Part shown: positions 7,161 to 14,945 of the stretch, piece by piece | Position numbering within the stretch: position 1 is the first letter of the stretch | How the letters are laid out: each line of letters opens with the position of its first letter | DNA from: Chersky-822 sp035509195 | GTDB lineage: Bacteria; Actinomycetota; Actinomycetes; Streptosporangiales; Streptosporangiaceae | Assembly (NCBI GenBank): GCA_035509195.1 | Contig: DATJLT010000043.1 | Span: 1-24,163 of the forward strand | DNA length: 24,163 nucleotides | Direction of reading: 5' to 3' | Notes under the pieces: model-generated | What the model was told of the DNA's origin: nothing | What the model saw: the letters and a program-made list of their open reading frames with translations, nothing else | Databases searched by the model: none | Program-made: the position numbers and the translations under genes

Positions 7161-9143
7161 GTGGATTTGCCCACCTACACCAGTATCTGGCGGATCGAGA
7201 AGCGGCTTTACAAGCTGTATGACTTCCGGCTGCCCATGCCGCTGCCTGTCGGCCAGATCACGGTGTTCGCGGCCATTGCCATCCCTTACGTGCTGCTGCT
7301 GACGCTGCTCGGGCTCCCGCTGAGTCACACGCTGATCTGGTTGTATGTGCTTCCGCCAGGCGTCGCCACGTGGCTGGTGACCCGCCCGGTACTCGAGGGA
7401 AAACGGCTACCTGAACTGATCGGCTCGCAGGTGCGCTATTACCTTGCTGAGCCCAGGGTCTGGTGCCGGATGGCCGCATGGTCAGAAAGCGATGTCACGG
7501 TCGTGAGTGCCAAGGTCTGGCGTTTGTCTCCCGAAGTCCTGGCCAGGTTGAGCGATCAGATTGCCAGCCGGCGCGCGAGCCGCGCGGGGTCGGCCGCTGT
7601 AGTGGTCGCCGGGCTGCGCCGGCCCATCCTGCGGCGGTCTGCCGAGTCACGGCCGGGGGCGGCGCCGACGCTGCCTGGCACAGTGGCCGCCGCGTCGGTG
7701 GCGTCGGCCCCGCCTGCTGCGGCCCAGTCCACCGCGACCGCTTCGGCTGGTCAGGTGACGGCGAGAACGGGCACGCCGACGGCGGCCAGGGCGACGGCCG
7801 TGACGGGGATGACCGGCTCAGGCCTGCGGGTGCGAGGGCTCGGGCTGGCCGCGCCGCGGTCCAGGCCCGCGAGTACCGCTTCGCCGACGCCGCCAGAAAG
7901 GAAACCGCACACGCCCGAGCGGCACACGCCCGAGCGGCACACGCCCGAGCCGCAGCCATCGGCTGAGACCAGGCCAGGGCGGCTCACCGCCGACCGGCCG
8001 CCAGCGCCCGCGATGCCACCGCTCGCACCGTCCGCGCAGGCACCGTCCGCGCTCGCACTGCCCGCGCAGGCAGCCAGGCCCGGCCAGCAGCCCGCGTCGA
8101 CCGCTTCCCCTCCGGTGCCCGCTGGTCCGGTGCCCGCTCAGACATCCCCGCCTGCCTCCGTGCCGCCCGGGCCGAGTCCAGCGGTGACCGTGGTCGGTAC
8201 TGCTGCCGCGCCCGCCGCGCCGCTGCCGGTTGAGCGGGCGCTGGCCGGTCCGGCCGGGCGGCGCAGTGACGGCCGTACGGGGCGGGTCACGGTCGTGCCA
8301 GGCGGGCACCGGCCAGGCAAGCCCGACCAGCTACAGCGGGACCGCGCCAGGGCGCAGCACCCCCTCGACCGCCATCGCAGCGTCGTCGTGCTTGGCTGCA
8401 CGGTCGGAGCCGGCCAGACCATCACCACGCTCATGACCGGCGAGGTGCTCGCCGGCCTGCGGACGGAGCCTGTGGCCGTGCTTGACCTCAACCCGAGCCA
8501 GGAGTCGCTGTCCGTGCGAGCGCTGCTGCGCCCCGCGCCCGGCCAGGCAGCCTCGCTCGCGACCTCACGCCTAGCGGTCCTCAGCGCCGAGCCTGACAGC
8601 GAAGGCGCGATAGATCCCGCTCAGGCAGGCGCGACCCTGGAGCGGGCCAAGGCAGCGCACCAGATCGTGATCGCCGACCCGTCAACGGTGGCGGTGCCCA
8701 GGCTGCTCGCGGTGGCCGACCAGCTCATACTCGTCGCGCCGGCCAGTTCGGCGGCTTCCCACGCGATCAGCATGACGTTCGAATGGCTGGATGCGCACGG
8801 CGAGGCGAGCCTGGCCGCGGGCGCGATCATGGTCATGAACGGGGTCAGCAGGCAGAGCACGGCTCATGTCGAGCAGGCCGAGCGCGTCTGCATTGGCCGC
8901 TGCCGCGCCATCGTCCGCGTTCCGTGGGATGACCAGCTTAAAACCCATTCGGCCGCCAAATTGCCCGTGGCGACGGCCGGTGAGCCGTCCGCGCCTTCGT
9001 GGGCAGGAGTGCTCAGCCAGCCCACGGTCAGCGCGTACACCGCGCTGGCGGGCGTGCTCGTCGCGGCGCTGGCCGGCCCTGACGCTGGCCAGGCAGAAAA
9101 CCAGGCCGGCGACCCGGCCCCGACGAGGCGGGCGGGCCGATGA
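7161..9143 (+). CDS. TcpE-domain protein fused to a ParA/MinD-like domain with degenerate P-loop
   Basis: The 660-aa product has three parts. Residues 1-110 match the TcpE conjugal-transfer domain: IWRIEKRLYKLYDFRLP followed by two helices at about 33-52 and 57-75. Residues ~135-395 are a Pro/Ala/Thr-rich linker, including three exact-length HTPE(R/P) repeats. Residues ~405-650 look like a SIMIBI (ParA/MinD, ESX EspI-like) fold. A P-loop-like VVVLGCTVGAGQTITT (G412-T423) is followed by VAVLDLNPSQ, IVIADPS, LILVAPASS, an Asn-containing VMNGV strand and a PWDDQL C-terminal motif. The key Walker A lysine is Gln419, so ATP hydrolysis is doubtful. GTG 7161 follows GGAGGGGAG (7143-7151). It overlaps the ATPase gene by 4 nt (ATGA). 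A membrane docking or regulatory subunit is my inference. Confidence 0.75.
   Translation: MDLPTYTSIWRIEKRLYKLYDFRLPMPLPVGQITVFAAIAIPYVLLLTLLGLPLSHTLIWLYVLPPGVATWLVTRPVLEGKRLPELIGSQVRYYLAEPRVWCRMAAWSESDVTVVSAKVWRLSPEVLARLSDQIASRRASRAGSAAVVVAGLRRPILRRSAESRPGAAPTLPGTVAAASVASAPPAAAQSTATASAGQVTARTGTPTAARATAVTGMTGSGLRVRGLGLAAPRSRPASTASPTPPERKPHTPERHTPERHTPEPQPSAETRPGRLTADRPPAPAMPPLAPSAQAPSALALPAQAARPGQQPASTASPPVPAGPVPAQTSPPASVPPGPSPAVTVVGTAAAPAAPLPVERALAGPAGRRSDGRTGRVTVVPGGHRPGKPDQLQRDRARAQHPLDRHRSVVVLGCTVGAGQTITTLMTGEVLAGLRTEPVAVLDLNPSQESLSVRALLRPAPGQAASLATSRLAVLSAEPDSEGAIDPAQAGATLERAKAAHQIVIADPSTVAVPRLLAVADQLILVAPASSAASHAISMTFEWLDAHGEASLAAGAIMVMNGVSRQSTAHVEQAERVCIGRCRAIVRVPWDDQLKTHSAAKLPVATAGEPSAPSWAGVLSQPTVSAYTALAGVLVAALAGPDAGQAENQAGDPAPTRRAGR
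7908..7952 (+). repeat. Three tandem 15-bp repeats in the linker of the TcpE fusion gene
   Basis: The unit CACACGCCCGAGCGG occurs at 7908-7922 and 7923-7937, and with a changed last codon (CCG) at 7938-7952. It encodes HTPER, HTPER, HTPEP from residue 250. The near-perfect identity suggests recent slippage expansion in a disordered linker. Confidence 0.9.
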
Positions 9144-11752
9144 TGCGATCAACGACGCGCAACCGGTTCGCGGTCAGGTACTTCGATGATCGCATCCTGC
9201 TGACCGAGGGACACGCCTGGGCGTACTTCCGTGTTCCGACGATCTCCTATGAGTTCCTGACCGGCTACCAGCGCGAGGCTCTGGCGACCAACCTGACCGT
9301 CGCGCTCGCGGGGATCAGGATGGCCGACGCCGAGGTCCACCTGCGGATCGCGCATCGCAGCTATCCGGCGGCGCAGTGGGCGACCCAGCTTCACGTGACC
9401 TCGGATGGCGGGCCTGGCTGGCTGCCTTACCTGGACGAGATGTACCGGCAGGTCTGGGCCAAGGACTTCTGGACCAAAGAGGTCTACCTGGGTGTCAGGC
9501 TCGGCCAGCGCGGGGTACGCGCGCAACTCGCCGGCGGGCTGCTCGCTCAGGTCATTAACACGTACCGTGCGGGCGAGCAAGTGCTCGGGATCGACGATCC
9601 TGCCGTTTCCCCTGCCGAGATCGTCAGGTGGACAGAGCAGGCCGAGCGAGTTGGCCGCACGCTTGGCGCGAGTTCGCTGGCTGCGAGACACGCCAGTGCC
9701 GACGACGTGGCCTGGCTGTTCCGCCACGCGCTGACGTCCGGCCTCGGTGACCCGCCGCCTACCGCCGTGCGCAAGCGCAAGTGGGGTTTTGGCGAGATCG
9801 AGTCGCTGGTCGAAGGCGAGATACACAACGGCAGGTCCGTCCTGCGGATCATCCATCCGTCCGGCGAGTCGTGCGTGGCCTTCCTTTCCTTCACCAGGTT
9901 CCCCGACGTCATGTATTTCCCTGACGGCGAACCCTGGCTGCACTATGCGGACTCGCTGCCTTTCCCCGTCGAGGCCAGCCTCCGCATGAAGCTGATCCCC
10001 CCGGCCAAGGCCAGCAAGGACGTCTCGCGCAGGCTCGCGCACGCTCGCGACATGGACGCGCACATCAGGGAGGCCGGCGCCGACCTTCCGATCGCGCTTG
10101 CCGAGCAGATCGAGGCGGCCCGCCTGCTTGAGCACGGCATTACCAAGGAGCGGCTGCCTTTCGTTTACGGCTGGCACCGGCTGGCGGTCACGGCACCTGA
10201 CCGTGAACTTTGCCTGCGGCGCGCGGAAGCCGTAACCGAGCACTACCGCGACATCGGCATCGACGTGGTCAACTCAACCGGTGACCAGTTCTCCCTGCTC
10301 TGCGAGTCGATGCCAGGCGACAAGGTCAGGCTCAACTCCTACCTGCAGCGCCAGCCCCTCTACACGATCGCGGGCGGCATGCCGACGGCGACTGTCGATC
10401 TCGGCGACCGTCAGGCGGAGGATGCTGGCTGGATAGGGCCTTATATCGGGGAGACGATCGGTCGCGCGCGTTCTGTCGTGCACTTTGACCCGCTGGTCGC
10501 GGCCGCGCGGAACAGGCCGACCGCGGTGGCGATCACTGGCGAGCCTGGCGGCGGCAAGACGACGCTGGCGCTGCTGCTGATTCTCCAGCTCGCGCTGCGC
10601 GGCGTCACCGTCGCCGTGATTGATCCGAAGGGTGACGCCGAGTCGCTGGTCAAGCTGCTCGCCCACCGGGGCAGGCGGGCGCGGGTGCTGCCGCTCGGCA
10701 GCGCGGCAGCCGGCTTGCTCGACCCGTTCTCGTTCGGCGATGACCTGGCCGAGCGGCGCACGATGGCGGCTGAGACGCTGAGGCTGCTGCTGCCAGGCAT
10801 GAGCGAGGAACGCGAGAGCGCGATGATCCAGGCCGTCGGCGCGGTCTCGGCGGGCGACCGGCCGAGCCTCGGCAAGGTCGTCGAGCACCTTGAAGCCGCC
10901 GAAGACCCGGCATCGAAAAACCTTGGCGCGGTGCTGCGGTCGATGTCGGAGATGCGCCTCGCGAGGCTCTGCTTCGCGCCGTCGGGCGGCGAGCGTATCG
11001 ACGCGGAAGGATGGACGACGGTGTTCACGCTCGGCGGGCTGACGCTGCCCGAGGCCGGCCTGAAGCGTGACGACTACTCCTACGAGCAGCGGCTGTCGGT
11101 CGCGCTGCTCTACCTGGTGTCACAGTTCGCCCGCCGCCTGCTCAACGACATGGACCGCAGGATCCCCAAGGCGATCGTGCTTGACGAGGCATGGGCGGTG
11201 ACCTCGACGCCGCAGGGAGCCAAGCTCATCCCCGAGGTTTCCAGGATGGGCCGGTCAAGGAACACCGCGCTGATCCTCGTCTCGCAGAACGCGGGCGACC
11301 TGCTGAACGAGCAGGTGACGAACTGCATCTCCGCGGTCTTCGCGTTCCGCTCGACCGAGCGGGCCGAGGTGGCCAGCGTGATGTCGCTGCTAGGCATCGA
11401 GCTCTCAGAGGAGCACGCGGCCGCGCTGCGCAGCCTGGGAAACGGCGAATGCATCTTCCGCGATCTCGATGGCAGGGCCGGGCGGATCATGGTTGACCTG
11501 ATCTCTGACGAGCTGAGGCGCTGGCTCGATACGAACCCGACGAGAGCCAGGTCAGGGGAGTCCCCGCTGGGGCCTGGCCGTGCTCGCCCGGCAGGCGATC
11601 AGCCAGTGTTCGGCGGCGCGCATCCGCCTGGCCGGATGCTCGGCCACGGTTTCCCTGCTGCCAGTTCCGAGCAGGCGTGGGTGCGGCCGGCGGCCGGTCC
11701 CATGCAGGCGAGCCAGACGCAGATTTCTTCCCAGTTAGCCGGCGCCGACTGA
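9140..11752 (+). CDS. VirB4-type secretion ATPase
   Basis: This 870-aa cytosolic ATPase is predicted to power the secretion machine. The N-terminal ~430 residues form the VirB4/TraC-like non-catalytic region. The C-terminal RecA-like domain carries Walker A GEPGGGKT (467-474, Lys473), a following VIDPKGDAESLV strand typical of VirB4/T4CP ATPases, Walker B IVLDEAW (679-685, Glu683) and a RMGRSRNT...LVSQN segment (sensor/arginine region). The last ~85 residues are Pro/Ala/Gln-rich. There are no membrane helices. The start codon overlaps the stop of the TcpE fusion (ATGATG, with TGA at 9141-9143), implying translational coupling. VirB4 is the most conserved T4SS component, and this is the firmest evidence for the locus. 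It lacks the membrane helices expected of a coupling protein. Confidence 0.88.
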   Translation: MMRSTTRNRFAVRYFDDRILLTEGHAWAYFRVPTISYEFLTGYQREALATNLTVALAGIRMADAEVHLRIAHRSYPAAQWATQLHVTSDGGPGWLPYLDEMYRQVWAKDFWTKEVYLGVRLGQRGVRAQLAGGLLAQVINTYRAGEQVLGIDDPAVSPAEIVRWTEQAERVGRTLGASSLAARHASADDVAWLFRHALTSGLGDPPPTAVRKRKWGFGEIESLVEGEIHNGRSVLRIIHPSGESCVAFLSFTRFPDVMYFPDGEPWLHYADSLPFPVEASLRMKLIPPAKASKDVSRRLAHARDMDAHIREAGADLPIALAEQIEAARLLEHGITKERLPFVYGWHRLAVTAPDRELCLRRAEAVTEHYRDIGIDVVNSTGDQFSLLCESMPGDKVRLNSYLQRQPLYTIAGGMPTATVDLGDRQAEDAGWIGPYIGETIGRARSVVHFDPLVAAARNRPTAVAITGEPGGGKTTLALLLILQLALRGVTVAVIDPKGDAESLVKLLAHRGRRARVLPLGSAAAGLLDPFSFGDDLAERRTMAAETLRLLLPGMSEERESAMIQAVGAVSAGDRPSLGKVVEHLEAAEDPASKNLGAVLRSMSEMRLARLCFAPSGGERIDAEGWTTVFTLGGLTLPEAGLKRDDYSYEQRLSVALLYLVSQFARRLLNDMDRRIPKAIVLDEAWAVTSTPQGAKLIPEVSRMGRSRNTALILVSQNAGDLLNEQVTNCISAVFAFRSTERAEVASVMSLLGIELSEEHAAALRSLGNGECIFRDLDGRAGRIMVDLISDELRRWLDTNPTRARSGESPLGPGRARPAGDQPVFGGAHPPGRMLGHGFPAASSEQAWVRPAAGPMQASQTQISSQLAGAD

Positions 11753-11769
11753 CCCCCAGGAGCCATCCG

Positions 11770-14292
11770 ATGCCCAAAGTCCCGCGGCTGGCCCGCAAAA
11801 CCGCTGTCGCGCTGGTCGCCCTCATCGCGCTGAGTTGCGTGCCGCACCTCGCTAACACGCAGCCAACGGCGCGGACCGCGTCAGCGCCCAGCGTGATCAC
11901 CGCGCACACGACCGCCGTCGTGACGCCTGACGCGCCCGCGAGCGGTATCTGCTCGGTGCCTGGCATCGGCGACATTGGCGGGCTGCTCGGGTTCTGCTCG
12001 CTCGGCAAGTCAGGCATCACGGGCGCGCTCAACAACCTGTGCGAGCCAGGAGTGTCAGATCCCGAGTCGGCGACGGCAGGAATCGACTCGCTGATCAAGC
12101 CGCCGGCCACCACAGGTCCGCCGCTGGCTACGCCCTACAACGAATACGGCATGGCGGGTCAGTTCTGGGCAGCGACCGACCTCCAGTGTTCGGACATGAC
12201 ATCGCTGATCGGCAACGATGTCGCCGGGATGGTCTTTGACTTCGCCAAGGCATTCGACCGGGTAACGATCACCGTGTACCAGTCATCGGCAAGCGACGGC
12301 ATACTCAACTGGCTGCAGAACGTCACCGACCGCCTGGTCAGCAACATCGGCAACGCGATCTACTTCCCCTATGTCGCGCTTGTCGTGATCCTCGGTGCTA
12401 TCTGGCTGGCCTGGCAAGGGCTGGTGCGCAAGCGCGGCAGCAGGACCATAGAAGGCACGATCTGGATGGTCGTGGCCTGTGCGGCCGCGATCTGGCTAAT
12501 CGGGCAGCCGGCCACCTTCACCGGCGTGGGCTCGGGCGTGTCAGACGGGATCAGCACCGCGCTGAACACCGCGTTCGCGCACCTGCCAAGTCCTGGCCAG
12601 GCCACTTGCCTGCCGGTGACCGCCGGCGACCCGCAGATCAGCCCGACCAGCTACAGCTATACCTCTGGCCGCACCGTGGTCGATCAGAACGCCAACGAAC
12701 TGTGGACCGTACTGGTCTGCAAGCCCTGGCTTGAAGGCGAGTTCGGCACCACGAACTACGCCGCGCCAGGCCAGCCGCAGACGGTCGTCAACAAGTACGG
12801 CCGGTCGCTACTTTGGGCGCAGGCGATCGCGGCGAACGAGAAGGCGACGACTGCGACGATCAACGCCAAGGAGGCGGCCTACGAAGGCATCGCGCAGTCG
12901 ATGAAGACCGCCGACCCTGCCACGTTCGCGCTGTTCCAGGGCAAGCAGTGGACGACGCGGCTGGAGATCGCGTTCGCGGCGCTACTGGCGGCGCTGATCG
13001 CCGGGGTGCTTATCTTGCTGATCTCGGTGACCTTGATCTTGCTTAAGATCGGGTTCTTGCTGCTGCTGATCGTCGGACCTTTCTTCCTCCTGATCGGCAC
13101 GCATCCTGGCTTCGGCCGTGTCATCGCGATCCGCTGGCTGGAGATGCTGATCGGCGTGCTGCTCAAGCAGGCGGCCGTGGCGCTGGCGCTGAGCGTGCTG
13201 CTTTACTGCTACGCGCTGATCATGGGCACGCCCGATTCCGTGCTCTCCTGGGCGCTGAAGATCCTGATGATCACGCTCGTGACCGTAGCGGTGTTCATTT
13301 ACCGCAAGCCGTTCCAGCACCTGTTCGCCTCAGTCGGCTACGGCGTGATCGGCGCCGACCGGGCGGCGCAGACCGACCTGACGCTGGCGGGCGCGACGGC
13401 GCGGGCCAACACCAGGGCCGCGGCCTCGCTGGCCGTGCCCGGCCTGGCGGCCTACCGTGCCGCGAGATGGTCGAGGAACAACCCGGCTCAGTCCGGGGGG
13501 CTGGCCGCAGGCGCGGCCGGAGCCACGGCCGTTGCGGCCGGCGGGGACGGCAGTGCCGGCGGCGACCTCGTAGCTGGTTCAGGCTCTTCCGACGCGATGA
13601 CGGCCGGCGCGGCCGCCGGGGCTGGCGCGGCTTCACGTGCCAGGGCACGTGGCGCCTCGGCCGGTTCGTCATCTGGCGAGCAGGCGCCGCCGCTGCGGTT
13701 GCCAGGCAGCCAGGTCAGTCCGTCGACGTGGAACTCCGGCTCGGCAGGCTCGTCGGCGAGCGGCGCTAACGGCGGGTCAAGCCGCGGCGGCGCAGCGCCG
13801 TCGGCCAGGCTCAGCGGTTCCTCCTCAGGTTCCTCGGCTCCCGCGTTGCCGATCGGCGGTTCTGGCAGCTCGGGCACCGGTTCAGGCTCCTCCGGGCCAG
13901 CCCGCTCGGCTAGATCAGGCGGTTCGTCTGGCTCTGGTGGTTCGTCTGGCTCTGGCGGTTCGTCGCCGTGGGCAGGCGGCGACGCCGCGCGGGTGCAGCG
14001 GTCCGCACCCAGGCAGCCGGCGCCTGCCCGCCAGGGATCGGCGCCGCCGCCCAGGCCCGCGCCGCCGCCCAGGCCAGCACCGCCGCAGTCGCCGGCTAGC
14101 GGGGGCGGCAACAGAGGGCGGAGCACGTTCGCGTCGCTCGGCTCGCGCCGGCAGCCGCCCGCCAAGCCAGGCGGCCAGGGAGGGGCAATGCCTGGCAGGC
14201 AAGGGCCGTTCAGCCAGCCATCGGAATCGGGCAATGGCGGTGACAGCCAGCGGACGCCGTTCTGGCTGCGACCGTTCGGGCGGGGAAAGTAG
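11770..14292 (+). CDS. Polytopic VirB6/TrbL-like channel protein with long low-complexity tail
   Basis: The 840-aa product begins with a signal-like segment (TAVALVALIALSCV, residues ~11-24), then a Cys-containing extracytoplasmic region of about 170 residues. Membrane helices lie at about 197-218, 230-248, a long hydrophobic pair at 397-446, 463-487 and 495-514. This is the TrbL/VirB6 arrangement for an inner channel. From about residue 575 to the end is a Ser/Gly/Ala/Pro-rich tail with repeated GGSSGS and PPPRPAP stretches and a basic end (FWLRPFGRGK). I chose ATG 11770 because AGGAG (11758-11762) lies 7 nt upstream; an in-frame ATG at 11677 would overlap the ATPase gene. The gap to the upstream stop is 17 bp. 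Confidence 0.78.
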   Translation: MPKVPRLARKTAVALVALIALSCVPHLANTQPTARTASAPSVITAHTTAVVTPDAPASGICSVPGIGDIGGLLGFCSLGKSGITGALNNLCEPGVSDPESATAGIDSLIKPPATTGPPLATPYNEYGMAGQFWAATDLQCSDMTSLIGNDVAGMVFDFAKAFDRVTITVYQSSASDGILNWLQNVTDRLVSNIGNAIYFPYVALVVILGAIWLAWQGLVRKRGSRTIEGTIWMVVACAAAIWLIGQPATFTGVGSGVSDGISTALNTAFAHLPSPGQATCLPVTAGDPQISPTSYSYTSGRTVVDQNANELWTVLVCKPWLEGEFGTTNYAAPGQPQTVVNKYGRSLLWAQAIAANEKATTATINAKEAAYEGIAQSMKTADPATFALFQGKQWTTRLEIAFAALLAALIAGVLILLISVTLILLKIGFLLLLIVGPFFLLIGTHPGFGRVIAIRWLEMLIGVLLKQAAVALALSVLLYCYALIMGTPDSVLSWALKILMITLVTVAVFIYRKPFQHLFASVGYGVIGADRAAQTDLTLAGATARANTRAAASLAVPGLAAYRAARWSRNNPAQSGGLAAGAAGATAVAAGGDGSAGGDLVAGSGSSDAMTAGAAAGAGAASRARARGASAGSSSGEQAPPLRLPGSQVSPSTWNSGSAGSSASGANGGSSRGGAAPSARLSGSSSGSSAPALPIGGSGSSGTGSGSSGPARSARSGGSSGSGGSSGSGGSSPWAGGDAARVQRSAPRQPAPARQGSAPPPRPAPPPRPAPPQSPASGGGNRGRSTFASLGSRRQPPAKPGGQGGAMPGRQGPFSQPSESGNGGDSQRTPFWLRPFGRGK

Positions 14293-14300
14293 CCGAGGCC

Positions 14301-14945
14301 ATGGAGCTAACGCCAGCTCAGCGGATCATAACCTTCGCGATCGTAGTCCTCCTGCTGGCCGGGCTCGGGGTCTACATGTTCTTGCCGCGGTCGGGTGGTA
14401 ACGCCGCGGCGGGAACGTCAGGCGCGCACAGCACGAGCCGTGCGACACCGGTCACGACGCCTTCGTCGTCGCCGTCGCCGCAGACCTCAACCAGTTCCCC
14501 GCCGTCCGGCCCGGGCCGTGAACCAGACATTTACTCCTGGCTTCCGTTCACGCAGTCAGAACTCGGGGTCGCGGCACAGGTCACGGTGAAGTTCGCCGAC
14601 GACTACGGCACGTACTCCTACCAGCAGAGCACGAACAGCTACCTGGCGCCGATGAAGGCGCTCATCACCGGCCAGCTCGCCGAGCTGATCGGCCGCGCCT
14701 ACGCGACACCTGGTCTCGCCGCCACCAGGACCTCGACCAGGCAGGTGTCGGCCGGCTCTGGCGTGATCACCTCGCTGCGCGCGTTCGGCTCATCCAGCCT
14801 GACCTTCGTCGTGTCGCTGACTCAGAAGATCACCTCGTCCAAGGGAACAAGCAACGAGAACAACGAGTACGCCGTAACGGTGACCGGCAGCGGATCGAGC
14901 TGGCAGGTCAGCAACATCGAGTTCGCCTCGGCCGGCAACCAGTGA
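14301..14945 (+). CDS. Small bitopic protein, second VirB8-like component of the locus
   Basis: This 214-aa protein has one N-terminal membrane helix (IITFAIVVLLLAGLGVYMFL, about residues 9-28), a Ser/Thr/Pro spacer to about residue 70, and a ~140-residue extracytoplasmic domain. That domain has alternating strands (YAVTVTGSGSSWQVSNIEFAS at the end) like the closing strands of NTF2/VirB8 folds and of the TcpC protein in this locus. No enzymatic motif is visible. It starts 8 bp after the TrbL-like gene with a close GAGG, and its stop overlaps the GTG of the next gene by 4 nt (GTGA). The VirB8-like role is inference from topology and fold impression. Confidence 0.65.
   Translation: MELTPAQRIITFAIVVLLLAGLGVYMFLPRSGGNAAAGTSGAHSTSRATPVTTPSSSPSPQTSTSSPPSGPGREPDIYSWLPFTQSELGVAAQVTVKFADDYGTYSYQQSTNSYLAPMKALITGQLAELIGRAYATPGLAATRTSTRQVSAGSGVITSLRAFGSSSLTFVVSLTQKITSSKGTSNENNEYAVTVTGSGSSWQVSNIEFASAGNQ

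Noticed and set aside
9149..10243. 364-codon minus-strand open frame inside the VirB4-like gene
   Set aside because: It is antisense to a well-supported ATPase and is compositionally typical of a shadow frame.
13488..14234. 248-codon Pro/Glu-rich minus-strand open frame
   Set aside because: It is the antisense of the Ser/Gly/Ala/Pro-rich tail of the TrbL-like protein; low-complexity DNA opens several frames at once.
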